Positions 26,267-36,340 of a stretch of DNA of 64,000 bases are shown here, one piece after another (position 1 is the stretch's first letter; every line of letters begins with the position of its first letter). Origin of the DNA: Asticcacaulis sp. ZE23SCel15 (GTDB lineage Bacteria; Pseudomonadota; Alphaproteobacteria; Caulobacterales; Caulobacteraceae); assembly GCF_030505395.1 (NCBI RefSeq), contig NZ_CP130044.1, positions 2,217,001-2,281,000 of the forward strand, given 5' to 3'. The position numbers and the translations under genes were made by a program. The notes beneath the pieces are model-generated. The model was given only the letters and a program-made list of their open reading frames with translations. It did not search any database and had not been told where the DNA came from.

Positions 26267-27838
26267 ATGACGTTCAAAACTTTTGCCGCCTGTATCGGTG
26301 CGCTATGCCTTGCTGTCAACGCACAAGCCGCGCCCGCCATCGATGTCTCAACGGTCACAACTCAACCCAAAGATACCGGTCTGGGGGCAGGCTGGAATAC
26401 GCGCGCCACCTTTATGGAAATCTTCGTGCGTTCCTATCAGGACAGCGACGGGGACGGCATCGGTGATTTCAACGGCCTGACTGCGCGCCTTGACTACCTG
26501 AAAGGCTTAGGCGTGACCGGCATCTGGCTGATGCCGATCCATCCGTCAGCCGATAAGGATCATAATTACGCCGTATCTGATTACCGGGCCATCAATCCTG
26601 ATTTTGGCACTATGGCCGATTTCGAGCGCTTTCTCGCCGAGGCCCATAAGCGCGGCATTGGCGTCATCATCGACTATGTGGTCAATCATTCAGCCAATGA
26701 TAATCCGATCTTTCTGGATGCGGCGCGCTCGACCTCAAGCCACTACCGCGACTGGTACATATTCGCGGATACCGATCCGAAGTGGCAGGGCTTTTCCTGG
26801 GGGCCGTGGCGTCAGAATAAGGTCGGGGGCGGCTATTTTTACGGCCTGTTCGATGATCAGATGCCGGATTTCAACCTCAAAAACCCCAAGGCTTTGGCCT
26901 ACCATGCCGACAATTTCCGCTTCTGGCTGAATAAGGGCGTCGATGGTTTCCGTATCGATGCCGTGACCATGTTGGTGGAAAATGGCCCTACGGCCTATAT
27001 GGACCAGCCGGAAAACCTTGGGATTTTGAAACAGTTGAACACCGTCGTGAAATCCTATGGCAACCGTTACCTGATTTGCGAAGCTTCGGAACAGCCCGCC
27101 CTTTATACCGGTGAGGCCTGCACCAATTCGTTTGCGTTCGGCACCCAAAAAGAGATCAAGGACAGCGCCAAAAACGGCCGCCTGTCGGAAAAACTGGCCG
27201 CCGTGCTTTCAAGCGAAATGCGCCCGCTGATGCCGCTGGTGCTGCAAAGCCATGACGCCTATGTCGGGGATCGGCTGATCCATGAGTTTGCCGGAAATGA
27301 GGGTGCCTACCGCGTGGCGGCAGCGATTTCCATTCTGGCGTCGGACACGCCGTTTTCATACTACGGCGAAGAAATCGGCATGGCCAATAACGGCAAATAT
27401 GATGATCCGGGCCTGCGCGCACCGATGTCGTGGGATGCCACACAGGGGCACGGTTTTACGACCGCAGCCAAACCCTATCGCCCCTATGCCGTCAATGCCG
27501 CTACCCATACCGTCGCGGCGCAAACCGGCGTGAAGGACAGCCTGCTGGAATATTACCGCGCGCTTTATCTGGCCCGTCAAAACCATCCGGTGCTGGCCGA
27601 TGGGCAATTCACCCTTCTCTCCAAAGCCGGTGACGATCATCTGATCTTTGCCCGCGAAAAAGACGGCGTTCAGGCGCGGGTGTTGATCAACCTGACCGGC
27701 GCGCCAAAAACCCTGTCTGTGGCCGGGACGGGGGCGTGGACATCCGTGCTAGATACCACGCAACTGACGGCGCGGAGCGGCACGGTGGTGGTCACCTTGG
27801 CGCCCCACGGCGTCGTCGCCTATGTTCAGGTCAAGTAG
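26267..27838 (+). CDS. Secreted alpha-amylase family protein (GH13)
   Basis: A 523-residue GH13 enzyme with a signal peptide (NAQAAPA). It shows the conserved regions in order: GIGVIIDYVVNHSA (region I), GFRIDAVTML with the Asp nucleophile (II), YLICEASEQ with the general-acid Glu (III) and VLQSHDAYVGDRL with the HD pair (IV). The opening FMEIFVRSYQDSDGDGIGDF is typical of amylases and glucosidases acting on oligosaccharides. A good GGGAGA ribosome-binding site precedes it. It belongs to the alpha-glucan regulon by its operator. Confidence 0.93.
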   Translation: MTFKTFAACIGALCLAVNAQAAPAIDVSTVTTQPKDTGLGAGWNTRATFMEIFVRSYQDSDGDGIGDFNGLTARLDYLKGLGVTGIWLMPIHPSADKDHNYAVSDYRAINPDFGTMADFERFLAEAHKRGIGVIIDYVVNHSANDNPIFLDAARSTSSHYRDWYIFADTDPKWQGFSWGPWRQNKVGGGYFYGLFDDQMPDFNLKNPKALAYHADNFRFWLNKGVDGFRIDAVTMLVENGPTAYMDQPENLGILKQLNTVVKSYGNRYLICEASEQPALYTGEACTNSFAFGTQKEIKDSAKNGRLSEKLAAVLSSEMRPLMPLVLQSHDAYVGDRLIHEFAGNEGAYRVAAAISILASDTPFSYYGEEIGMANNGKYDDPGLRAPMSWDATQGHGFTTAAKPYRPYAVNAATHTVAAQTGVKDSLLEYYRALYLARQNHPVLADGQFTLLSKAGDDHLIFAREKDGVQARVLINLTGAPKTLSVAGTGAWTSVLDTTQLTARSGTVVVTLAPHGVVAYVQVK

Positions 27839-27848
27839 GGCGCAGGGT

Positions 27849-28598
27849 TTAAGGGCGCGGGGCGCTGCGTCTGAGGGTATCAAAGTGGGCCACAAGCCGG
27901 TAGCGCGTGCCGTCATAGGTCTGACGCACCGTAGTAATGCGCTCTGGCCCGCTCCAGGTGCGTCGGTCGAGCACGAGGCAGGCTTGACCTTTTTCGATCC
28001 CCAGTCGCCGCGTCAGTTCGGCATCGGCCTCGGTCGCGCTGATCTCATTTTCCACCTGCGTCCACGGCACAGCCTCCAGAAGCCAGTGACCGGGCGACAG
28101 GCGGCTGAAATCAATTGCTTCGGCTTGCGGCACAGCGGCCAGATTGATCAGCCGCTCCTCGACCGCCAGCGGTTTTCCGGACGCCAAGTGTAGCCCGGTC
28201 AGGCTTAAGACCCGGCCATCCTCTCCGGCCAGTTCGCGCTCTTTTGCGGTTACGGCGGTGCGCACACGCCGCTCGATCAATTCAAAGCCGTAAAACTCGC
28301 CGCGCGCGGTAATGTCTATCTGGATATCGGGAATGTCGATGACGGTTGAATCGAGGCGCGGCAGTTTGACAAAGGTGCCCGCCCGTTTACGGCGCTCAAT
28401 CAGGCCTGCCGCCGATAACGCCGACATGGCCTTATTCACCGTCATGCGTGAGCAGTTATAGACCGTCATCAGTTCATGCTCAAAAGCCACCTTTTGCCCC
28501 GGCATCAGCACGCCGGAGCGGATTTGATCCTCAAGGTCGCGGCGGATCTGGACATGCAGCGGTAGGGCGGGCTTACCAGGGTCGCTGAGGGCGGTCAT
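27849..28598 (-). CDS. hutC: Histidine utilisation repressor HutC (GntR/HutC family)
   Basis: A 249-residue GntR protein. The winged HTH spans about residues 10-80 (FEHELMTVYNCSRMTVNKAM, then GLIERRKRAGTFVKLPR) and a UTRA effector domain follows, including the HutC signature HWLLEAVPWTQVENEISA. In the family it binds urocanate and releases hut promoters. It overlaps hutF by 4 bases (ATGA), so it is co-transcribed behind it and autoregulated. Confidence 0.95.
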   Translation of the reverse strand: MTALSDPGKPALPLHVQIRRDLEDQIRSGVLMPGQKVAFEHELMTVYNCSRMTVNKAMSALSAAGLIERRKRAGTFVKLPRLDSTVIDIPDIQIDITARGEFYGFELIERRVRTAVTAKERELAGEDGRVLSLTGLHLASGKPLAVEERLINLAAVPQAEAIDFSRLSPGHWLLEAVPWTQVENEISATEADAELTRRLGIEKGQACLVLDRRTWSGPERITTVRQTYDGTRYRLVAHFDTLRRSAPRP

Positions 28599-29953
28599 GA
28601 CAACAGCCGCTCCATCAGGCGAGCATAGTCATCTGTGATCGCATCACGTGCCACATGCCGTCCGTCGCTGACCCATTTGCGTCCATGCCGCCAGACGCAG
28701 TCAATCGCGCCCGTTGAGGTCGCAAAAATCAGGCTGTCGATCACGTCTTTGTCCCCCTTACCCGCCAGTGAGGGATGGCGGGCGTTGAGGCTGACTATAT
28801 CCGCACTGTGGCCGACGGCAAGGCCTACGCCCGTGCCCAAAGCTTGGCCCCCGCCGGAGAGGGCCGCGCCGAATAATCGCTCTCCGGTCGAGCCACCAGA
28901 CGTCGCCAAAACATTGCGGGCGCGGTGGTGCAGGCGTTGCGGATATTCGAGCATCCGCAGTTCCTCAACCATACTGATCAGCACATTGGAATCCGAGCCA
29001 ATCCCGAACCGACCGCCGTGTTTAAGGTAATCTGCCGCCGGGAAAATGCCGTCGCCCAGATTGGCTTCGGTGATCGGGCACAGGCCGGCGACGGCTTTGG
29101 AACGGGCCAGCCGCAGGGTCTCGTCGTCAGTCATATGGGTGGCATGCACCAGACACCACTGGGCATCGACGCTGACGTGATTGAGCAGCCATTCGACCGG
29201 GCGCTGACCACTGTGGGCCACGCAGTCATCGACCTCACGCGTTTGTTCGGCGATATGAATGTGGATCGGCGCGCCTTCGGCCAAAGGGATGAGGGCGTTC
29301 AGTTCGTCACCCGTCACCGCCCGCAGGGAATGGGGGGCGATGCCGACCACGGCATCCGGCAGGTGTGCGGCGTGCCGACGCGCACCCTCAAGTAACCGTG
29401 CAAACCCGCTGATATCGTGGACGAAACGCGCCTGTCCTTCAGAGGGGGGCTGACCGCCAAAGCCCGAATGGGCATAGAAAACCGGCAACAGGGTCAGTCC
29501 CATGCCGGTCTGATCCGCCGCAGCACAGATCATGGCCGACATCTGGGCCGGATCATTAAAGGGTTGCCCGGATTGATCGTGGTGCAGGTAGTGAAATTCC
29601 CCGACGCGCGTAAAGCCGGCCTCCAGCATTTCCATATAGGCCAGCGAAGCGATAATTTTAAGCTCATCCGGCCCGATGCGGCCCTGAAGGCGGTACATCT
29701 GTTCCCGCCAGCTCCAGAACGAATCCGCGGACGGTCCCCGTCGTTCGGTCAGGCCCGCAATCACCCGCTGAAAGGCATGGCTGTGCAGGTTTGGCATCCC
29801 CGGCACACCTATGGCATGGCGCTCATCATCGGCTTCGGGCAGGGTGTCTGCCGCAATCGAAATGATCCGGCCACCCTCGATCTTAAGACGTACCCCGTGC
29901 GCCCAGCCGTGGCTCAGAAGGGCGCGGTCAAACCATAGATGCGAACGGCTCAT
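28595..29953 (-). CDS. hutF: Formimidoylglutamate deiminase HutF
   Basis: A 452-residue amidohydrolase that converts N-formimino-L-glutamate to N-formyl-L-glutamate and ammonia, the branch step of the five-step histidine pathway. The metal motif NLHSHAFQR and the signature ADSFWSWREQMY are clear, as is the distal GSDSNVLISMVEEL. It is divergent from hutI and shares the operator region at 30029-30060. The presence of hutG downstream fits this route. Confidence 0.95.
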   Translation of the reverse strand: MSRSHLWFDRALLSHGWAHGVRLKIEGGRIISIAADTLPEADDERHAIGVPGMPNLHSHAFQRVIAGLTERRGPSADSFWSWREQMYRLQGRIGPDELKIIASLAYMEMLEAGFTRVGEFHYLHHDQSGQPFNDPAQMSAMICAAADQTGMGLTLLPVFYAHSGFGGQPPSEGQARFVHDISGFARLLEGARRHAAHLPDAVVGIAPHSLRAVTGDELNALIPLAEGAPIHIHIAEQTREVDDCVAHSGQRPVEWLLNHVSVDAQWCLVHATHMTDDETLRLARSKAVAGLCPITEANLGDGIFPAADYLKHGGRFGIGSDSNVLISMVEELRMLEYPQRLHHRARNVLATSGGSTGERLFGAALSGGGQALGTGVGLAVGHSADIVSLNARHPSLAGKGDKDVIDSLIFATSTGAIDCVWRHGRKWVSDGRHVARDAITDDYARLMERLLS

Positions 29954-30028
29954 CCTGTTGTTCCACTGATGTTTACGGGTAACCTAAAAATATTTTGCAC
30001 GGCAGCATAATCGCGCTTGCCAATGGAT

Positions 30029-30060
30029 ATGTCTATACATTATCAAAAATGTCTAGACTT
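30029..30060. promoter_or_regulatory. Paired HutC operators between hutF and hutI
   Basis: ATGTCTATACAT (30029-30040) and ATGTCTAGACTT (30049-30060) are two palindrome-like boxes 20 bases apart centre to centre. They share the TGTCTA half-site with the site upstream of the TBDR at 36263-36274. They lie in the divergent promoter and should bind HutC. Confidence 0.75.
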
Positions 30061-30099
30061 ATTTTCGTCATGGTTTCCTCCTGACACAGGCTGACTGTC

Positions 30100-31308
30100 A
30101 TGCACTGCGATTGCCTCTGGAAAAATGCCCGTTTGCTGGTCACGCGACCGGATGAGACCGGCTTTGTCATCATTGACGGCGGCGTGGTGGCGGCGGCTGA
30201 TGGGCGCATTGTCTATGTCGGGCCGGCGCGGGATAATCTGCAAACTGACAGGGTTTATGACGTTGGGGGGCGGCTGATAACGCCGGGTCTGATTGATCCT
30301 CATACCCACCTTATCTACGGCGGTGACCGCGCCCATGAGTTCAAGCTGCGGCTTGAAGGCGCGTCCTATGAAGAGATCGCCCGCGCGGGCGGCGGGATCG
30401 TTTCGACCATGAAAGCGACCCGCGCGGCCAGTGAAGCGGAGCTGATCGCCCAGGCCCTGCCGCGGCTCGATGCGCTGTTGGCGGAGGGGGTATCAACCAT
30501 TGAGATCAAGTCGGGATACGGCTTGACGCTGGAGGATGAGCTTAAGATGCTGCGGGCGGCGCGAGCCCTCGAAGGATTGCGGCCCGTGCGTATCAAGACC
30601 ACGTTTCTGGGAGCGCACGCACTGCCGCCGGAATTTGCCGGTCGGGCGGATGACTACATAACTGAGGTTTGTGAGCGGATGATCCCGGCTGTGGCCGCCG
30701 AAGGGCTGGCTGATGCGGTCGATGTCTTCTGCGAAGGCGTCGGGTTTAGCCCCGCCCAAACCGAGCGGGTGTTTCAGGCGGCGCGGGCACATGGCCTCCA
30801 CATCAAACTCCATGCCGAACAGTTATCGAACCTGAGCGGGTCGGCACTGGCGGCGCGATATAGCGCCCTGTCGGCGGATCACCTTGAATATCTGGATGAT
30901 GTGGGTATTGCCGCCATGAAGGCGTCCAGCACGGTGGCGACCCTGCTGCCGGGGGCGTTTTATTTTGTGCGGGAAACCAAACTGCCGCCGGTTCAGGCTT
31001 TGCGCGACGCCCGCGTGCCTATGGCGCTGGCGACCGACTGCAATCCGGGCACGTCGCCGCTGACGTCGCTTTTGCTGGTCATGAACATGGCCGCGACCCT
31101 GTTTCGGATGACGGTCGATGAGTGTCTGCTGGGGGTGACGCTGCACGCGGCCCGCGCCTTGGGTCTGCACGCAGAAACCGGCAGCCTTGAGGCCGGTAAG
31201 GCTTGCGATCTGGCGATCTGGGACGTCGAGACACCGGAACAACTGGTCTACCGCATCGGTTTTAATCCGCTTTTCGCGCGCGTTTTCAATGGAGTACATT
31301 ATGAGTGA
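30100..31308 (+). CDS. hutI: Imidazolonepropionase HutI
   Basis: A 402-residue metal-dependent amidohydrolase that opens imidazolone-5-propionate to formiminoglutamate, the third step of histidine breakdown. The motifs [43 protein letters not shown] and [12 protein letters not shown] are all typical of HutI. It is the first gene of the + strand hut operon and overlaps hutH by 8 bases. Confidence 0.97.
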   Translation: MHCDCLWKNARLLVTRPDETGFVIIDGGVVAAADGRIVYVGPARDNLQTDRVYDVGGRLITPGLIDPHTHLIYGGDRAHEFKLRLEGASYEEIARAGGGIVSTMKATRAASEAELIAQALPRLDALLAEGVSTIEIKSGYGLTLEDELKMLRAARALEGLRPVRIKTTFLGAHALPPEFAGRADDYITEVCERMIPAVAAEGLADAVDVFCEGVGFSPAQTERVFQAARAHGLHIKLHAEQLSNLSGSALAARYSALSADHLEYLDDVGIAAMKASSTVATLLPGAFYFVRETKLPPVQALRDARVPMALATDCNPGTSPLTSLLLVMNMAATLFRMTVDECLLGVTLHAARALGLHAETGSLEAGKACDLAIWDVETPEQLVYRIGFNPLFARVFNGVHYE

Positions 31309-32833
31309 GTTGGTTCTGGTCGCGGGCGCGGTATCTTTGAGCGAATGGCTGGCCATCTATCGCGGGGCTACGTTCAGGCTGGATGCGGAGTGCCTGCCCA
31401 AGGTCGCCGAAAGTGCCGCTGCCATCGGTCGTATCCTCTCAAAAGGTGAGCCGGTCTATGGCATCAATACCGGGTTTGGTAAGCTGGCCTCGACGCGCAT
31501 TGACGATGCAGACCTTGCGACCTTGCAGCGTAATATCATTTTGTCCCATGCCGCCGGTGTCGGTGCGCCGTCGCCCAAATCGGTGGTGCGCTTGATGATG
31601 GCGCTTAAGCTGGTCAGTCTGGCGCAGGGCGCCTCCGGCATTCGGCCTGAGACGCTGGGGCTTATGCAGGCAATGCTCGATCACGACCTGATCCCGATTG
31701 TGCCGTGCCAGGGCAGCGTTGGCGCATCCGGCGATCTGGCACCGTTGTCGCACATGGCCGCCGCTATGATCGGTGTGGGCGACATTGATGCTTCCGGCGT
31801 GGTTATGCCCGCCATGGATGCCCTGACCTCAGCCGGTCTATCGCCGCTCGCCCCCGGCCCGAAGGAAGGTCTGGCGCTGCTCAACGGCACGCAGTTCTCA
31901 ACCGCCAACGCTCTGGCCGGTCTGTTCGAAGCCGAAGTTTTGATGCAGACGGCGCTGGTGACCGGGGCCTTATCGACCGAAGCGGCCAAGGGATCGGACG
32001 CGCCGTTTGATGCGCGTATCCACAATCTGCGCCGCCATAAGGGCCAGATCGATACGGCGGCATCTTTGCGTGAGTTGATGAGCGGGTCAGCCATCCGTGC
32101 CTCCCACCTCAAGGGCGATGAGCGCGTGCAGGACCCGTACTGCCTGCGTTGCCAGCCGCAGGTCATGGGGGCGATCCTGGATATCCTGCGTCAGGCGGCG
32201 GTGACCTTGCTGACCGAAGCCAATGGCGTGACGGATAATCCGCTGATTTTCACGGATCCGGATGAGGCGCTGTCTGGCGGGAATTTCCACGCCGAGCCGG
32301 TCGCCTTTGCGGCTGACATGATCGCCATGGCGGTCTGCGAAATCGGGTCTTTGTCTGAGCGCCGTATCGCCATGCTGGTTGATCCGGCGTTGTCAGGCTT
32401 GCCCGCGTTTCTGACCCCAAGACCGGGCCTCAATTCCGGCTTTATGATCCCGCAGGTAACGGCGGCGGCGTTGGTGTCGGAAAACAAGCAGCGCGCCTAT
32501 CCGGCCTCGGTCAATTCTATCCCTACCTCAGCCAATCAGGAAGATCACGTCTCGATGGCCGCCCACGGGGCGCGTCGGTTGATGGAGATGTGCGAAAACG
32601 CCTTTGCGGTCATCGGGATTGAGCTTCTGGCGGCGGCCCAAGGGGTTGATTTCCATGCACCTTTGACTTCATCGGACGCGCTGGAGCGGGTGCGTGATCT
32701 GACCCGCCGGGCGGTGCCTTCGCTGGATCACGACCGCCATTTCCATCCTGACATGCAAAAAGCCATTACCCTGGTGCGCTCAGGCGCGATCGCCGCAGTG
32801 GCCGAACTTAAACTGCCGGACGTGGCGGCATGA
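31301..32833 (+). CDS. hutH: Histidine ammonia-lyase HutH
   Basis: A 510-residue lyase that deaminates histidine to trans-urocanate. The Ala-Ser-Gly triad that forms the MIO prosthetic group is at residues 142-144 ([15 protein letters not shown]). [10 protein letters not shown] and NPLIF are also conserved. I chose the ATG at 31301 because it gives the standard MIO position and overlaps the hutI stop (ATGAGTGA); a longer frame to 31187 runs through hutI. It is coupled to hutG by an ATGA overlap. Confidence 0.97.
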   Translation: MSELVLVAGAVSLSEWLAIYRGATFRLDAECLPKVAESAAAIGRILSKGEPVYGINTGFGKLASTRIDDADLATLQRNIILSHAAGVGAPSPKSVVRLMMALKLVSLAQGASGIRPETLGLMQAMLDHDLIPIVPCQGSVGASGDLAPLSHMAAAMIGVGDIDASGVVMPAMDALTSAGLSPLAPGPKEGLALLNGTQFSTANALAGLFEAEVLMQTALVTGALSTEAAKGSDAPFDARIHNLRRHKGQIDTAASLRELMSGSAIRASHLKGDERVQDPYCLRCQPQVMGAILDILRQAAVTLLTEANGVTDNPLIFTDPDEALSGGNFHAEPVAFAADMIAMAVCEIGSLSERRIAMLVDPALSGLPAFLTPRPGLNSGFMIPQVTAAALVSENKQRAYPASVNSIPTSANQEDHVSMAAHGARRLMEMCENAFAVIGIELLAAAQGVDFHAPLTSSDALERVRDLTRRAVPSLDHDRHFHPDMQKAITLVRSGAIAAVAELKLPDVAA

Positions 32834-33642
32834 CAGCGCTCGAAATTCATCGCGGCGACGCTCCGCTGATTGTCGCCTTTCCGCATACGGGTACGGACAT
32901 TCCGCCCGATATCGAAGCGCGTCTGGTTGATCCGTGGCGGGCGCGCAAAGATTGCGACTGGTGGATTGATCAGTTGTACAGCTTTGTGCGCGATATGGGT
33001 GTAACCACCGTCCGCACCACGATGTCGCGTACGGTCATTGACGTAAATCGCGATCCGTCCGGCGCGTCGCTCTATCCGGGGCAGGCGACGACGGAACTGT
33101 GCCCGACCACCACCTTTGATGGTGAGCCCTTGTATCGGCACGGCTGGGCACCGGATGAAACCGAAATCAGCCATCGCCGCACCGTTTGGTTTGATCCTTA
33201 TCATGAAGCCCTTGAGGCGGAGATCGCGCGCCTGAAAGCGGTTCATGACACGGTTGTACTCTATGATGCCCATTCGATCCGCTCAAATGTGCCGCGCCTG
33301 TTTGAGGGCGAACTGCCGCAGTTCAATATCGGCACCAATAACGACACAACTTGCGATCCGGCTTTAAGCGAAGCGGTAAAAAGCGTTTGTGAACAGAGCG
33401 GTTTCAGCCATGTCCTGAATGGTCGGTTCAAGGGTGGATGGACGACCCGCCACTATGGTCAGCCGCTTATTGGGGTACACGCTATCCAGATGGAGTTGGC
33501 CTGCCGCGGTTATATGTATGAACCATCAACAATTGATTTTGCCAACTGGCCCACGCCCTTTGACGCAGATCGCGCGCGCGCTCTGCAAACCCAGCTTTCT
33601 CATATTTTAGCCGCCGTTCTGGCGTTCGCTGCCCGCAATTAA
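32830..33642 (+). CDS. hutG: N-formylglutamate deformylase HutG
   Basis: A 270-residue zinc hydrolase (N-formylglutamate amidohydrolase family) that releases formate and glutamate. Family motifs are [39 protein letters not shown] and [14 protein letters not shown]. It starts inside the hutH stop. Together with HutF it completes the five-step route to glutamate. Confidence 0.96.
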   Translation: MTALEIHRGDAPLIVAFPHTGTDIPPDIEARLVDPWRARKDCDWWIDQLYSFVRDMGVTTVRTTMSRTVIDVNRDPSGASLYPGQATTELCPTTTFDGEPLYRHGWAPDETEISHRRTVWFDPYHEALEAEIARLKAVHDTVVLYDAHSIRSNVPRLFEGELPQFNIGTNNDTTCDPALSEAVKSVCEQSGFSHVLNGRFKGGWTTRHYGQPLIGVHAIQMELACRGYMYEPSTIDFANWPTPFDADRARALQTQLSHILAAVLAFAARN

Positions 33643-33652
33643 GGAGTATAAA

Positions 33653-35332
33653 ATGAACTCTCATCCTACATTTCCGGGCAATGTCCGCGTCATTAAGCCC
33701 GCTACGGGCACGCAACTGTCCGCCAAAAGCTGGCTGACCGAAGCGCCCCTGCGAATGTTGATGAACAACCTGCATCCCGATGTGGCCGAACGCCCCGAAG
33801 ATCTGGTGGTTTACGGCGGGATCGGCCGCGCCGCCCGCGATTGGGACAGCTATGACAAGATCGTTGAGACCCTGCGCCGTCTGGAGGACGATCAAACTCT
33901 GCTGGTGCAGTCCGGCAAGCCGGTCGGTGTGTTTCAGACCCACGCCAATGCCCCACGCGTGCTGATCGCCAATTCCAATCTGGTGCCGAAATGGGCGAAC
34001 TGGGAGCACTTCAACGAACTCGATAAAAAGGGTTTGATGATGTACGGCCAGATGACGGCCGGATCGTGGATCTATATCGGCACGCAAGGCATCGTGCAGG
34101 GCACCTATGAGACCTTTGTCGAGATGGGCCGCCAGCATTATAACGGCTCGCTGGCAGGTAAATGGCTGCTAACCGCAGGACTGGGCGGCATGGGCGGGGC
34201 ACAACCTCTGGCGGCGGTTATGGCCGGGGCGTCGTGTCTGGCCATTGAGTGTCAGGCGTCGCGCATCGATATGCGTCTGCGTACCGGCTATCTGGATCGC
34301 TCAACCGAAAGCATTGATGAGGCGCTGGCGTGGATCGAAGAGTCGTGCGCCGCCAAAACCCCGATTTCGGTCGGCTTGCTCGGCAACGCTGCCGACATTC
34401 TGCCGGAATTATTTAAGCGTGGGGTGCGGCCTGATTTGCTGACCGATCAGACCTCGGCCCATGACCCGATCAACGGTTACCTGCCGTCAGGCTGGAGCGT
34501 GGATCAGTGGCAAACGGTGCGTGAAACCGACCCGGAATCGGTCGCCAAGGCGGCTAAGGCGTCGATGGCCCAGCATGTCCGCGCCATGCTCGATTTCGCC
34601 AAGGCTGGTGTGCCCACGACCGATTACGGCAACAATATCCGTCAGGTGGCCAAGGACGAAGGTGTGGAGAATGCCTTTGATTTTCCTGGGTTTGTGCCGG
34701 CCTATATCCGTCCGCTGTTCTGCCGCGGAGTCGGGCCCTTCCGTTGGGTGGCCCTGTCGGGCGATCCTGAAGATATCTACAAAACCGACGCCAAGGTCAA
34801 AGAATTGCTGCCCGACAACGCGCACTTGCATAACTGGCTGGATATGGCGCGCGAGAAGATCAAGTTTCAGGGCCTGCCGGCGCGGATTTGCTGGGTCGGT
34901 CTGGGCGATCGTCATCGTCTGGGTCTGGCCTTCAATGAGATGGTCAAAAGCGGTGAACTGAAAGCGCCGATCGTCATTGGCCGTGACCACCTCGATTCGG
35001 GGTCGGTCGCGTCGCCTAACCGTGAGACCGAGGCCATGAAGGACGGATCGGACGCGGTGTCTGACTGGCCGCTGCTCAATGCGCTGCTGAATACGGCGTC
35101 CGGTGCGACCTGGGTGTCTTTGCACCACGGCGGCGGGGTCGGCATGGGCTATTCGCAGCATTCGGGCATGGTCATCGTCGCTGATGGCACCGAAGATGCG
35201 GCCCAGCGTCTGGGGCGTGTGCTGTGGAACGATCCGGCTACAGGCGTCATGCGCCATGCCGATGCCGGATACGATATTGCGCTCGACTGCGCCCGCGAAA
35301 AGGGTCTCGATTTGCCCGGAATTTTGGAGTGA
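33653..35332 (+). CDS. hutU: Urocanate hydratase HutU
   Basis: A 559-residue urocanase, standard length, converting urocanate to imidazolone propionate with NAD+. The N-terminal [15 protein letters not shown] region, [20 protein letters not shown], the [12 protein letters not shown] nucleotide loop and the Cys-containing [20 protein letters not shown] are clear. It begins 10 bases after hutG and overlaps hutD by 4 bases. Confidence 0.98.
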   Translation: MNSHPTFPGNVRVIKPATGTQLSAKSWLTEAPLRMLMNNLHPDVAERPEDLVVYGGIGRAARDWDSYDKIVETLRRLEDDQTLLVQSGKPVGVFQTHANAPRVLIANSNLVPKWANWEHFNELDKKGLMMYGQMTAGSWIYIGTQGIVQGTYETFVEMGRQHYNGSLAGKWLLTAGLGGMGGAQPLAAVMAGASCLAIECQASRIDMRLRTGYLDRSTESIDEALAWIEESCAAKTPISVGLLGNAADILPELFKRGVRPDLLTDQTSAHDPINGYLPSGWSVDQWQTVRETDPESVAKAAKASMAQHVRAMLDFAKAGVPTTDYGNNIRQVAKDEGVENAFDFPGFVPAYIRPLFCRGVGPFRWVALSGDPEDIYKTDAKVKELLPDNAHLHNWLDMAREKIKFQGLPARICWVGLGDRHRLGLAFNEMVKSGELKAPIVIGRDHLDSGSVASPNRETEAMKDGSDAVSDWPLLNALLNTASGATWVSLHHGGGVGMGYSQHSGMVIVADGTEDAAQRLGRVLWNDPATGVMRHADAGYDIALDCAREKGLDLPGILE

Positions 35333-35874
35333 TCCGCTTTCTGCCCGCCAGCGCACGCGTGCCTCAGTCGTGGAAAAACGGCGGCGGGGTCACGCGTGAG
35401 ATCACTGTGTCGCCGCCCGGTGCGTCCATGACCGATTTCGACTGGCGCATCAGCATGGCCACGGTCGATGCCGCGGGGCCGTTTTCTGCCTTTGCGGGCA
35501 TCGACCGGCATTTGACGGTGCTGGAAGGGCATTTACACCTGACGGTGGACGACTATGCGCACCCGTTACAGGCCGGGCAGGGGCTGACCTTTGCCGGTGA
35601 TGTTCCGGCGCAGGGCGAACCGCGCGGCGGGCCGGTGACCGATCTGAACGTTATGACCCGGCGGGGGCGGTTTATGGCCACGGTTACGATTGTGGCACCG
35701 CAGGCGAGACTTACGCCCTTTGCCGGGGCGACGGTTTTGCTGGCGTGCGCGACCACGGTCGTGTGCAGTCATAAGTTTAACATCTATGACGCGCTGTGGC
35801 TGGATGACTGGCCGACCGACGGTGCGGTGAACGGCGCGGGTGAGCTGATCCGCATCGATATACTGAGCGTCTGA
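35329..35874 (+). CDS. hutD: HutD-family protein
   Basis: A 181-residue cupin-like HutD. The family start is visible ([46 protein letters not shown]). HutD proteins are thought to buffer or govern histidine flux; the molecular role is not settled. I place the start at GTG 35329, which overlaps the hutU stop as GTGA and keeps the complete HutD N-terminus; an upstream ATG at 35224 would lie deep in hutU. It is the last gene of the operon, ahead of a terminator. Confidence 0.9.
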   Translation: MIRFLPASARVPQSWKNGGGVTREITVSPPGASMTDFDWRISMATVDAAGPFSAFAGIDRHLTVLEGHLHLTVDDYAHPLQAGQGLTFAGDVPAQGEPRGGPVTDLNVMTRRGRFMATVTIVAPQARLTPFAGATVLLACATTVVCSHKFNIYDALWLDDWPTDGAVNGAGELIRIDILSV

Positions 35875-35900
35875 AATAACTATGTTTAGTCTCGAATAAG

Positions 35901-35930
35901 GGCCGCAGATTTCGATCTGCGGCCTTTTTA
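35901..35930 (+). terminator. Intrinsic terminator of the hut operon
   Basis: A 10-bp stem (GGCCGCAGAT at 35901-35910 with ATCTGCGGCC at 35915-35924) closes a TTCG tetraloop and is followed by TTTTTA. It lies 27 bases past hutD. Confidence 0.9.
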
Positions 35931-36171
35931 GTGTCCGTTTCACAGAACCCATCATGAGCGAGTTGAGTCATTTAGCCTCTGGGTTGAGCCGCGATGAGGT
36001 CACGGTTCCGCATTGTGAAAAAAATACGACGACGGTTTTCACTTATGTGTAATTAATTGTTGCGGTGCGTGACAATTGCAGTTCACGCAACTGTAAAAAG
36101 ATGAAATATCAGGTCATTGCATAAAATGACCTGTATTGTAATGAATTGAAAATAAATAATTTAATCCGAAC

Positions 36172-36183
36172 TATGTATACATA
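36172..36183. promoter_or_regulatory. HutC-like operator, distal
   Basis: TATGTATACATA is a perfect 12-bp palindrome. It resembles the HutC consensus (TGTATATACA-like) and is 91 bases centre to centre from the proximal box. Confidence 0.5.
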
Positions 36184-36262
36184 ATAAAGAATATTTGTTG
36201 CGACGGATACGGCTTCGCAGGTGCGTAAAAAGAGTTGACGATGTCTGAATGTCGTTGTGAAT

Positions 36263-36274
36263 ATGTCTAGACAT
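36263..36274. promoter_or_regulatory. HutC-like operator, proximal
   Basis: ATGTCTAGACAT is a perfect 12-bp palindrome 67 bases upstream of the TBDR start. It matches the box at 30049-30060 in the hut promoter at 11 of 12 positions and the box at 30029-30040 at 11 of 12. Confidence 0.75.
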
Positions 36275-36340
36275 AATTTCTCACGCTGTCTGATCCGGTG
36301 ATCAGTTCGGGGCTGTGGGAATCTGAAAGGGGATATTCAG

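Larger units (their letters stand above)
35931..36340. promoter_or_regulatory. AT-rich promoter region of the TBDR-M14 peptidase operon
   Basis: This 410-base gap is AT-rich and has no coding frame of merit. It carries two short perfect palindromes of the HutC type, at 36172-36183 and 36263-36274. A Shine-Dalgarno AAAGGGGAT precedes the TBDR start at 36341. Confidence 0.55.

Noticed and set aside
36120-36200. AT-rich stretch as a replication or attachment site
   Set aside because: It fits an ordinary promoter region with operator palindromes; no iterons, DnaA boxes or repeats of an att type were recognised.
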